From: DASQPR01 sp963831705 | Lineage (GTDB): Bacteria; Actinomycetota; Actinomycetes; Mycobacteriales; Micromonosporaceae | Length of the DNA: 64,000 nucleotides | Reading direction: 5' to 3' | Assembly (NCBI GenBank): GCA_963831705.1 | Contig: CAWHRE010000005.1 | Location: forward strand, 489,763 to 553,762 | Shown here: piece after piece, positions 50,007 to 57,202 of the stretch | How positions within the stretch are numbered: position 1 is the stretch's first letter | Layout of the letters: the number at the start of each line of letters is the position of its first letter | Notes under the pieces: generated by a model | What the model saw: the letters and a program-made list of their open reading frames with translations, nothing else | What the model was told of the DNA's origin: nothing | The model's database searches: none | Translations under genes and position numbers: made by a program

Positions 50007-50425
50007 GCATCTGGACCGGCCGTGGCATCGACGACATCCTGGCCGAAGCGCGTGAGCGCCTGCACCGCCTCTCACCCGAGCACGCTCATATCGCGGCGCG
50101 CCTCGGTGCGGTACTCGTGGACATTCGACCGGCCGCCCAGCGCGCCGAGCACGGCGAGATCCCGGGCGCTCTGGTGATCGAGCGAAACGTGCTGGAGTGG
50201 CGATTCGATCCTCGCAGCGATGCCCGGCTGCCGATCGCGCATCCGGACCTCGAAGTGATCGTGGTCTGCCAGGAGGGCTACACGTCGTCACTGGCCGCCG
50301 CGGCGCTTCAGGACGTGGGCGTACGCCGGGCGACCGACCTGATCGGCGGCTTCGCCGCATGGAAAGCCGCAGGTCTCCCGGCCCACGGCTCGCCACGAGT
50401 CCTTGTTGATCCTGGAGTTAGTTAG
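50000..50425 (+). CDS. Rhodanese-like sulfurtransferase whose 3' end lies in a palindromic repeat
   Basis: 141 residues, overlapping the dioxygenase gene by 7 bp. The rhodanese fold shows AVLVDIRPAAQRAEHGEIPGALVIERNVLEWRFDP, and the active-site loop is VVCQEGYTSSLAA with Cys as the sulfur acceptor; LIGGFAAWKAAGLP ends the domain. The last six residues (VDPGVS) and the stop codon are the first 21 bases of repeat copy 4. The natural C-terminus was therefore replaced or extended by the insertion. The domain itself is complete. Confidence 0.92.
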   Translation: MVSIWTGRGIDDILAEARERLHRLSPEHAHIAARLGAVLVDIRPAAQRAEHGEIPGALVIERNVLEWRFDPRSDARLPIAHPDLEVIVVCQEGYTSSLAAAALQDVGVRRATDLIGGFAAWKAAGLPAHGSPRVLVDPGVS

Positions 50426-50465
50426 CGCATCGACGGCGTGTCGCGCGGATAACTCCAGGATCAAC
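50405..50465. repeat. Palindromic repeat copy 4 (61 bp)
   Basis: GTTGATCCTGGAGTTAGTTAG...TAACTCCAGGATCAAC, with the core in the reverse orientation (GCGCATCGACGGCGTGTCG). It overlaps the rhodanese gene's end and finishes 5 bp before the stop of the convergent nucleotidyltransferase gene, so it could act as a shared terminator. Confidence 0.93.
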
Positions 50466-50470
50466 TTCGA

Positions 50471-51226
50471 TTAGAACTCGATCTGGAGTGAGGTACGCAA
50501 GTGCGACCGGCACGCCTCCTCCAACCTGGTCGGCCAAGCGTCGCCGGCCAGTTCGCGCGCCAACGGCAGAAACGCTCGGGCGCAAGCGATGTGCGCTTCG
50601 ATGACCGCATCACGCTCGGCCACGATCGGCGGAAGTGCCTCCAGTACGGCCAGCCGCTCGTCCGGTACGACACCACGCAGGCGCAACGTGCCGCCTCGCC
50701 CGCGTACGTCCTCCCAGGTCGTCTGGACCAGCATCGCCCGCAGCAGACCGGCCCCGGACGAGCCGACGACGTACTCTTCGCGGCCGATGACCAGCGGCAG
50801 CAAGCCCAGCACGCGCAGGAATTCGCGGGCGGTCGCGGCAACTCGCTCCGGTGTCGCGGGCTCGTTCTCTTCCGGCGCCGACGTCGACAGGCCACCGCGA
50901 TCGACGAGCAGCCGGATGCCGGAGTCGGGAATCTCGGCTGACTCGACGATCACCGTGTCGAAACGCTGCCAGTCGGCGGTGACGTGCACGTAGACGACGG
51001 CGCGGGGGCCGTTGATGGATTGCCGCAGCACGACATCGGCGATCTTCGCGACCGTCGTGTCCCACTTCTCGACGTACGCGTCCCAGTCGTTGACGACGAT
51101 CGTGAAGTCGAGGTCGCTGAATTCGTCGCCGCCACCACGCCCAACGCTGCCGCCGAGCCAAGCGGCGCGTACGCGTTGGTCGGCGCTCAGCACCTCGACG
51201 AATCGCTCGATCAGGTCGTCCCGCAT
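50471..51226 (-). CDS. Nucleotidyltransferase, aminoglycoside-adenylyltransferase-like
   Basis: 251 residues from the ATG at 51226 (GAGGGGG ribosome site). The polymerase-beta-type active site is AWLGGSVGRGGGDEFSDLDFTIVV (GS-x10-DxD), and a third acidic residue is likely in the DTVIVES strand. The C-terminal half is helical (ARAFLPLARELAGDAWP), as in AadK/ANT(6)-like enzymes. The likely reaction is nucleotide transfer to a small molecule; resistance is not proven. The gene is enclosed by repeat copies 4 and 5 in opposite orientations. Confidence 0.85.
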   Translation of the reverse strand: MRDDLIERFVEVLSADQRVRAAWLGGSVGRGGGDEFSDLDFTIVVNDWDAYVEKWDTTVAKIADVVLRQSINGPRAVVYVHVTADWQRFDTVIVESAEIPDSGIRLLVDRGGLSTSAPEENEPATPERVAATAREFLRVLGLLPLVIGREEYVVGSSGAGLLRAMLVQTTWEDVRGRGGTLRLRGVVPDERLAVLEALPPIVAERDAVIEAHIACARAFLPLARELAGDAWPTRLEEACRSHLRTSLQIEF

Positions 51227-51244
51227 CCATCCCCCTCAAGCGAA

Positions 51245-51305
51245 GTTGATCCTGGAGTTAGTAGCACGACACGCCGTCGACGCGTCAACTAACTCCAGGA
51301 TCAAC
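51245..51305. repeat. Palindromic repeat copy 5 (61 bp)
   Basis: GTTGATCCTGGAGTTAG...CTAACTCCAGGATCAAC with core GCACGACACGCCGTCGACGCG. It lies 19 bp upstream of the nucleotidyltransferase start and 27 bp after the end of the lectin-LysM gene. Confidence 0.93.
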
Positions 51306-51331
51306 TGGGGTTTGGGAGGGGCCTGCAGGGT

Positions 51332-51856
51332 TTATTCGGGAATGACCAGCTGCTGACCCGGGCGAATGTGATCAGGGTCGGTGATGTTGTTCGCCGAAAC
51401 GATCTTCACGAAATCGGTGCCCTGGCCGTAGAGCTTCTCGGCGATGCGCCACAGCGAGTCGCCCTTTGCCACGGTATAGACACGTCGATCACGGGGCTTC
51501 GCGCCGGATGCGGTACCGGATGTATAGGTGTTGCTGGCCCACAGCGGGCGTGCGGACGAGGCCCCCGGGTGAACGACGAGGTTCCCGTCGTCCTGCAGCT
51601 TCAGCGATGCGCCCTGGTGACCGGGTGTCTTCGACGACCAGACCGGCGTGCGCTTCGCATACACGACGAAGTCGCCGTCATCCTGCATGGCGAGTCGCTC
51701 GGCGCCGTCCTTCTGCGTGTTCGTTGCCCAGATCGGCCGGCTTTGGTCGTACAGGACCACGTTTCCGTCCTGCTGCATCTTGAGTTCGAAACGTCCGTTG
51801 GGCGACTTGAGAGACTGACCCCGGATCAACTCGCCGCCCCCACCTAGTGTGTCCAT
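51332..51856 (-). CDS. B-type mannose-binding lectin domain plus LysM, no signal peptide
   Basis: 174 residues from the ATG at 51856 (GGGAG ribosome site); the longer frame to 52105 is not protein-like. The N-terminal 115 residues carry three lectin sugar-site repeats, MQQDGNVVLYD, MQDDGDFVVYA and LQDDGNLVVHP (QxDxNxVxY; the second has Asp for Asn). The last 50 residues are a LysM domain (VYTVAKGDSLWRIAEKLYGQGTDFVKIVSANNITDPDHIRPGQQLVIPE). Both modules bind glycans outside the cell, yet no Sec or Tat signal is visible. It may be released by lysis, exported by another route, or be a lectin-like bacteriocin relative. Confidence 0.88.
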   Translation of the reverse strand: MDTLGGGGELIRGQSLKSPNGRFELKMQQDGNVVLYDQSRPIWATNTQKDGAERLAMQDDGDFVVYAKRTPVWSSKTPGHQGASLKLQDDGNLVVHPGASSARPLWASNTYTSGTASGAKPRDRRVYTVAKGDSLWRIAEKLYGQGTDFVKIVSANNITDPDHIRPGQQLVIPE

Positions 51857-52067
51857 CTGGCTCCCATTCCACAGGACTGAGAAGATCCGACACCATCGAG
51901 CGTAAGACATGTCCGATATTTCATGATGTGCTTTGGACAACAGAAAACCAAGATCAAAGCCCGCTTGTATGCGTGCCTGCGGGATCGTCGTTGTCGCAAT
52001 GCACTGAGGTGGCATACTTCGCTCGACAGGTGCAAGGGCATTTGATAATCCCCAACCAGAGGTTCCG

Positions 52068-52964
52068 ATGACGATTACCACATCGAACGCTGCCGTCACT
52101 GCCATGTCGACGGAGCAGCGCGAACAGTTCGAGCGCGACGGCTACCTGGTGATCAAGGGCGCGCTGAGCGAGTCGGAGGTCGACTTCTACGCCGGCGCTC
52201 TCGACCGCTACTACGAAGCCCAGATCGCTGCCGGTTCGGTCGCTCCCGGCGCATCCATGCACCACCTCGGTGCGGTGTCGAACATGCCCGAGGTCGTTGG
52301 GCTGATCGATCACCCGAACACGTTCCCACTCGTCTGGTCGATGCTCGGCTGGAACGTCCACATCTACCATTCGCACCTCGACGTGCACCCGCAGATCAAG
52401 GCCGCGAAGCCGTACCGGTTCGAGTGGCACCAGGACGGCGGCCGCCAGAACCGCGAGCTCGAGACCGATCCGCGCCCGCGCCTGTCCGTCAAGATCGCGT
52501 ACTGGCTCTCCGACGTATCCGAGCCCGGCCGCGGCAACTTCAAGGTCGTCCCGGGCAGCCACGTGACGAACCGGATTTCCGGCCCGCCGCGCCGCGACGT
52601 CGAGTGGCCGGAGCCGGAGGGCTCGGTCGAGGTCTGCGCCTCACCAGGTGACGCCGTCTTCTTCGACCGCCGCCTGTGGCACACCCGGACCGACAACTAC
52701 TCGGACATCACCCGCAAGGGCATGTTCTTCGCGTACTCGCACCGTTGGTCGTTCGCTCGGGACGAGAACGACGCGCTGTACGAGACCGCCGAGTTCGCCG
52801 GCTTCTCGCCGATCCAGAAGCAGCTCCTCGCGGCGAAGCTCGCGGCTCCGGGCGAGATCCCCGGCGACCACCAGTGGGGCCACTACCCCGCGACCACGCC
52901 TTTGCATGGGTTCCTCAAGTCGAACGGCCTTCTCGACCCTTCTTATCCGCCTCTTCAGCCTTAA
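52068..52964 (+). CDS. Phytanoyl-CoA dioxygenase (PhyH) family protein
   Basis: 298 residues behind AGAGG. Fe(II)/2-oxoglutarate ligands: the HxD pair in RFEWHQDGGRQN and the distal His in FFDRRLWHTRTDNYSD, followed by the 2OG-binding Arg in the DITRKGMFFAYSHRW region. SVKIAYWLSDVSEPGRGNFKVVPGSH is the typical jelly-roll core. These enzymes hydroxylate lipids, ectoine, amino acids or natural products. The substrate is unknown here. Two large hairpins follow the gene. Confidence 0.93.
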   Translation: MTITTSNAAVTAMSTEQREQFERDGYLVIKGALSESEVDFYAGALDRYYEAQIAAGSVAPGASMHHLGAVSNMPEVVGLIDHPNTFPLVWSMLGWNVHIYHSHLDVHPQIKAAKPYRFEWHQDGGRQNRELETDPRPRLSVKIAYWLSDVSEPGRGNFKVVPGSHVTNRISGPPRRDVEWPEPEGSVEVCASPGDAVFFDRRLWHTRTDNYSDITRKGMFFAYSHRWSFARDENDALYETAEFAGFSPIQKQLLAAKLAAPGEIPGDHQWGHYPATTPLHGFLKSNGLLDPSYPPLQP

Positions 52965-52982
52965 TTTATTGCTTACGGTTTA

Positions 52983-53054
52983 GGGCTCTGGCCGACCTTG
53001 CCTGCTCCGGGCGGTCGGGCTTGATCCCTCCGCGGGCAAGGTCGGCCAGAGCCC
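52983..53054. promoter_or_regulatory. 20-bp perfect inverted repeat downstream of phyH
   Basis: Arms at 52983-53002 and 53035-53054 are exact reverse complements (GGGCTCTGGCC... and ...GGCCAGAGCCC) with a 32-nt loop. The right arm overlaps the first four bases of the terminator stem at 53051, so the ends of the two structures compete. Confidence 0.85.
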
Positions 53055-53093
53055 CCCGTGGTCCAGGTAGTACCTGACCGCGGGGGGCTTTTA
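53051..53093 (+). terminator. Strong intrinsic terminator downstream of phyH
   Basis: Long stem GCCCCCCG-GGTC-AGGT against ACCT-ACC-CGGGGGGC (two mismatches, loop AGT), followed by TTTTAT. It would end phyH transcription. Confidence 0.87.
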
Positions 53094-53129
53094 TAAACAC
53101 CCACGTCCTCGTGGCAACATTTCGGTCCT

Positions 53130-53190
53130 ACTGATACTGGAGTGTTCGCACGACTGGCTCGCTTCGATGCGTCACCTAACCAGGATCAAC
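53130..53190. repeat. Palindromic repeat copy 6, degenerate (61 bp)
   Basis: Left arm ACTGATACTGGAGTG and right arm CACCTAACCAGGATCAAC still align with the family, and the core GCACGACTGGCTCGCTTCGATGCGTC has the orientation of copy 3. Mutations in both arms suggest an old copy. Confidence 0.75.
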
Positions 53191-53244
53191 TTTGTTTGGG
53201 GTTGTTTGAGGGGCACGGCGGGTTAACGCGAGTGATACTTGGGC

Positions 53245-54756
53245 ATGATCGCGACTACAACAAGCGGTAAAGTCCGAGGTCAGACATTCGACGGCGTCAC
53301 TCGATTTCTCGGCATTCCCTATGCCGCCAGCCCTACCGGGGCGCTTCGTTTCCAGCGGCCGCAACCGCCAGAGCCCTGGGAGGGTGTCCGCGATGCGATC
53401 GAGTTCGGGCCGACGCCGCCGAAGCCCGGGTACCGCGAGCCGATCGCCACGATCCTCCGCGAGACCGAAGTACCGGGCGACGACTGGCTCTCGGTCAACG
53501 TCTGGACCCGGGACCTGTCGGCCACTATGCCGGTCATGGTGTGGATTCACGGTGGCGCGTTCGTCAACGGAAACTCGACGATCCCGGTGTACGACGGTCA
53601 GGCATTCGCCCGCGACGGCGTGGTCTTCGTCAGCCTGAATTACCGGCTCGGCGTCGACGGATTCGCGTACCTGCCGGATGCACCACCTAACCGCGGGCTA
53701 CTTGACCAGGTCGCGGCGCTGGAGTGGGTACGCGACAACATCGCGGAGTTCGGCGGCGACCCGGCGAACGTGACGATCTTCGGCGAGTCGGCCGGCGCGA
53801 TGAGCGTGACGACGCTGATGACCATGCCGGCCGCGCGCGGCCTGTACGCGAAGGCGATCACGCAGAGCGGCGCGGCCCAAGCGGCGGCGAGCGCGGCCGA
53901 CGCAACCCTGATAGCGAACGCGCTCGGTGAGGAACTCGGTTGCGAGGCACTCGCTGCGAATCTGGCCGGGTACGACCTCGACAAGCTGATCGAAGCGCAG
54001 ACGACGGTGACGCTCGCGATGCAGGTCGACCCCGACCCGGAACGGTACGGCGCGACGATCGTAGGAAGCGCGATGGCGTTCATCCCGGTCGTGGACGGTG
54101 ATGTCGTGCCCGTACATCCGATGACCGCGATCGCCGCCGGTGCGACCGCCGACATCCCGCTGCTCACCGGAACGAACACCGACGAGAACCGGCTGTTCCT
54201 GGTTCCAACCGGGCTGGCCGCGATGGTCGACGATGACGTTCTCGCGGTGATGAGCCAGCGGATGGGCATAGCGCCCGAGGTGGTCGAGCTGTATCGCGGC
54301 AACCGGACCGATGCCACGCCAGGTTTCGTGCTGTGCGCGTTGATGACCGACGGATTCTTCCGGCGCGGCGCACTCACAGTGGCCGAAGCACGAGGCGGTA
54401 CGCCCACCTGGGTCTACGAGTTCGCCTGGCCGGGAGCGACGTACAACATGGGGGCCTGCCATGCGCTGGAAGTCGGTTTCGTATTCGACAATCTCGTGTC
54501 AGCCAGCGCGGACGGCTTCCTCGCGCTGGACCCGCCGCAGGCACTGGCCGATGCGATGCACTCGACGTGGATCTCATTTGCGAAGGACGGAACGCCGGGT
54601 TGGCGGCCGTTCGATGAGGCGTACCCCGTGATGGTCTTCGACGGAGACGGCGCGCGACTGGCGCTCGATCCGCGCGCCGACGAGCGCCGGGCGTGGTCTA
54701 GTGCCTGGTCCGACTCGTGGCCGGGTGCCTCGTCGGATACCTCGTTACGGACCTGA
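53245..54756 (+). CDS. Type-B carboxylesterase
   Basis: 503 residues from the ATG at 53245 (a TTG two codons upstream is an alternative). Catalytic Ser is in VTIFGESAGAMSV (GESAG). The Glu is probably in LLTGTNTDENRLF, and the His in MGACHALEVGFVFDNL. The oxyanion hole is PVMVWIHGGAFVNG, and DDWLSVNVWTRD matches the family SEDCLxLNV region, with the usual Cys absent. No signal peptide. It hydrolyses esters (p-nitrobenzyl-esterase type); the substrate is unknown. Confidence 0.95.
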   Translation: MIATTTSGKVRGQTFDGVTRFLGIPYAASPTGALRFQRPQPPEPWEGVRDAIEFGPTPPKPGYREPIATILRETEVPGDDWLSVNVWTRDLSATMPVMVWIHGGAFVNGNSTIPVYDGQAFARDGVVFVSLNYRLGVDGFAYLPDAPPNRGLLDQVAALEWVRDNIAEFGGDPANVTIFGESAGAMSVTTLMTMPAARGLYAKAITQSGAAQAAASAADATLIANALGEELGCEALAANLAGYDLDKLIEAQTTVTLAMQVDPDPERYGATIVGSAMAFIPVVDGDVVPVHPMTAIAAGATADIPLLTGTNTDENRLFLVPTGLAAMVDDDVLAVMSQRMGIAPEVVELYRGNRTDATPGFVLCALMTDGFFRRGALTVAEARGGTPTWVYEFAWPGATYNMGACHALEVGFVFDNLVSASADGFLALDPPQALADAMHSTWISFAKDGTPGWRPFDEAYPVMVFDGDGARLALDPRADERRAWSSAWSDSWPGASSDTSLRT

Positions 54757-54812
54757 CGGCAGGTCGGCACGACCGTCCACATCGGTGGTCGGCCGTGCCG
54801 CGACCGAGGTCC

Positions 54813-55010
54813 TTAGAGCAGACCGATCATCGCGCTGCACTTGGTGTCCATGTGGCCGGGTGCCGGGTGCGCGGTCGCCACGACCGGCTTGGTCACGACC
54901 TGCATGGTCGCAGCCGGCTTGGCCGTCACGGCCGCCGTCGCCGACCCTGGTAGCGCGAGGCCGACGATTATCAGGGCCCCGACGCCCAATACTGCTTTCG
55001 TTCGCTTCAT
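54813..55010 (-). CDS. Small secreted protein, 65 aa
   Basis: Starts at the ATG at 55010 behind GGAGGAGAG. The Sec signal peptide MKRTKAVLGVGALIIVGLAL ends in PGSATA-AV, a good cleavage site. The mature part is about 38 residues (KPAATMQVVTKPVVATAHPA, then MDTKCSAMIGLL) with one cysteine near the C-terminus. No family is recognised. The frame extends upstream, but only this start has a ribosome site. Confidence 0.75.
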   Translation of the reverse strand: MKRTKAVLGVGALIIVGLALPGSATAAVTAKPAATMQVVTKPVVATAHPAPGHMDTKCSAMIGLL

Positions 55011-55206
55011 GTCGAACTCTCCTCCAGCACGGACGAAGTTCATCGTCGAATCCATGCTGTCACGGTCCTTACATGCTGCCCACCCTCGCATTTGGACTGG
55101 CACGCGGGCCCTCGCGGTGCCAATATCCGACTCCACGCCAGGTTCCGCGATGCGCTTTAAGCGTTCACAATCGATGTAAATTGCCGCTGGCCTGGGGGAG
55201 GTCGCA

Positions 55207-55737
55207 GTGGAAATTGATGTTTACGGTCGCGTCGTGGTCGGCGTGTCCTCGACACTGGCCGGTCTGCACGCGCTTCGATTCGCTATCGACCAGGCCCGCC
55301 AGAATGGCACGACGCTGCTGGCGGTGCGTGCATACCGCGCCAGCGGCACTGGAAACAGCCTTCGCCCGATTGCCCGCCAGGCCGCGATCGCCGACGTCTA
55401 TGCAGCGTTCAACGAGGCCAACGGCGGTACGCCCGACGATGTAACGACCGTGATCGTGGCGCGTGAAGGAACACCGAGCAATGTGCTGGTGGCCGAGGCT
55501 TCCCGGGAGGATGACCTGCTCGTACTCGGCGGCTCCGGCGCTCGACGATTCGGATCGCTGCAGCGTGCCGCATGTTCGCAGCGCTGCGCCCGATTGACGG
55601 TCTGTCCGATGGTGATCGTTCCGCTGCCTGCGTATGTGCGGACGCGATCGACCGGACGACTGGCCCGAGCGCTGGCCGCCGAGGTGGGTCGTTTCCTCGT
55701 ACCGATCGACCGTCATCCGCCGGCCGACCCCAGTTGA
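55207..55737 (+). CDS. Universal stress protein (UspA) domain
   Basis: 176 residues. VVVGVSSTLAGLHALRFAIDQARQNGTTLLAVRAY opens the fold. The nucleotide-binding region reads LLVLGGSGARRFGSLQRAACSQRCARLTVCPMVIVP, which keeps the G-x2-G-x9-G(S) spacing only approximately. ATP binding is possible but uncertain. A 30-residue tail follows the domain. It is a single-domain protein whose role is stress or dormancy response in relatives. Confidence 0.87.
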   Translation: MEIDVYGRVVVGVSSTLAGLHALRFAIDQARQNGTTLLAVRAYRASGTGNSLRPIARQAAIADVYAAFNEANGGTPDDVTTVIVAREGTPSNVLVAEASREDDLLVLGGSGARRFGSLQRAACSQRCARLTVCPMVIVPLPAYVRTRSTGRLARALAAEVGRFLVPIDRHPPADPS

Positions 55738-55841
55738 CGACGATGCTGAAGTGACCGGCGAGGTCTCCGCTGGCGAGCCGATTGCGTACGCATAGAAAAC
55801 AGGGTCACTATCGTCAGTAGGACGATCGGTGGTCGGAGGTC

Positions 55842-57146
55842 ATGGCCAATACGTGGCTCGCTCAGGTCGGATCGGACCCGCAGGCGCGGGCCCGGGAAAT
55901 TGGGCGGGCGCACTCCGAGTTCATCGCATCCAACGCGTTGACCGGCGTTGCATCCGGCGTCCGTACGGTCGTCGCGCAGTCCTGGAAACGATCGTCCGAA
56001 GCGCACGTCGAGCAGGCCGGCGATCCGCCAATCACGCTGGCCGATGCGGATCTCACGGCGTACCGGTCGAAGCATCCGCTCTCGTCCGTGATCGGCGTAC
56101 TCCGCCAGCTCGTAGGGACCGTCGCCGAGGAGGGCGAGCATCTGATGGCGGTCTCGGACGCGGGCGGCCGCCTGCTCTGGGTCGAGGGTCATCGAAGTGC
56201 CCGGCGTAAGGCGCAGCAGATGAACTTCGTCGAAGGCGCGCAATGGGACGAGACCCATGCCGGTACCAATGCGCCGGGTACCGCGCTCGCGCTCGATCAC
56301 GAGGTGCAGATCTTCGCGACCGAGCATTTCCGGCCGACCGTACAGGCATGGACCTGCTCGGCGGCTCCGATCCACGATCCGGCGACCGGACGGTTGCTTG
56401 GCGTCATCGACATCACCGGCGGCGACGGCGTCGCGAACCCACTGAGCCTCGCGCTCGTACGCGCTGCGGCCCGCGCATCCGAGGCGGAGATGACGAAGGT
56501 ACGGCCATCCGGACTCTGGGTGCCGCGGCCTCGGGAGATCAGCCGGCTCACCACACTCGGCCGCGGCGACGGGCTACTCCGGTTGGACGGTCGAGAGCTG
56601 CGGCTGCACCGGCGGCACACCGAGATCATGGTGATGCTCGCGCTGCATCCGGACGGCCTCACCGGCGAACAGCTCGCATCGATGCTCTACGACGATCTCA
56701 CGAATCCGGCCACGCTTCGCGTGGAGATCAACCGGCTCCGCCGGGCCATCGGAGATTTGATCACCTCTCGCCCATACCGGCTGAATGATGAACTGACCGC
56801 CGACTTCCTGGAGGTGGGGGCGGCCTTGCGCGCCGGCGACCTGGCCACTGCTCTCTCCGCGTACGCCGGACCGCTGCTCGCCGGTTCGGAAGCTCCCGGC
56901 GTCGTCGAGCAACGAAGCTGGCTGGATACTCAGATCAGGGCGGCCGTCCTCGCGTCGAGCGTCCCGGAACTCGTCCGGACTTGGGCCGATCGGCAGGGCT
57001 TTGACGACCTGGCGGTGTGGGAGCGACTGATGACGATCGCTCCGATCATGTCCACCGATCGAGCGATCGCGAGCGCTCGGGCCGAGAAGCTGCGTACCGA
57101 GTACGGCCTGAGTAACGTCCATGCAACGTTTCCGAAACTAGCGTGA
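55842..57146 (+). CDS. GAF-domain regulator with SARP-like winged-helix output
   Basis: 434 residues. The N-terminal third follows AcoR-type activators: RTVVAQSWKRSSEAHVE, SVIGVLRQLVGTVAEEGEHLMAVSDAGGRLLWVEG, and FVEGAQWDETHAGTNAPGTALALDHEVQIFATEHFRPTVQAWTCSAAPIHDPATGRLLGVIDITG, the GAF sensor. There is no sigma-54 AAA+ domain. After about 245 comes a winged helix, LRLHRRHTEIMVMLALHPDGLTGEQLASMLYDDLTNPATLRVEINRLRRAIGD, and a helical region resembling the SARP/BTAD activator domain. It precedes the aldehyde dehydrogenase operon by 56 bp and probably activates it. Confidence 0.87.
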   Translation: MANTWLAQVGSDPQARAREIGRAHSEFIASNALTGVASGVRTVVAQSWKRSSEAHVEQAGDPPITLADADLTAYRSKHPLSSVIGVLRQLVGTVAEEGEHLMAVSDAGGRLLWVEGHRSARRKAQQMNFVEGAQWDETHAGTNAPGTALALDHEVQIFATEHFRPTVQAWTCSAAPIHDPATGRLLGVIDITGGDGVANPLSLALVRAAARASEAEMTKVRPSGLWVPRPREISRLTTLGRGDGLLRLDGRELRLHRRHTEIMVMLALHPDGLTGEQLASMLYDDLTNPATLRVEINRLRRAIGDLITSRPYRLNDELTADFLEVGAALRAGDLATALSAYAGPLLAGSEAPGVVEQRSWLDTQIRAAVLASSVPELVRTWADRQGFDDLAVWERLMTIAPIMSTDRAIASARAEKLRTEYGLSNVHATFPKLA

Positions 57147-57202
57147 CCGCCATCACCTGACCGTCCAACGAGGGGCGGCAGTCGTTGACGGAGGTCACCT
57201 GC

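Noticed and set aside
48271..51226. Antibiotic-resistance island (MFS exporter, APH-like kinase, adenylyltransferase-like protein)
   Set aside because: The families fit, but the active sites deviate (IDVEG in the kinase) and no mobile-element gene is present; resistance cannot be claimed from sequence.
46068..53190. Palindromic repeats as a CRISPR array
   Set aside because: The copies are far apart, lie in both orientations and have no regular spacers.
55572..55754. Short ORF overlapping the universal stress protein gene
   Set aside because: It lies inside a well-supported coding region in another frame and has no features.
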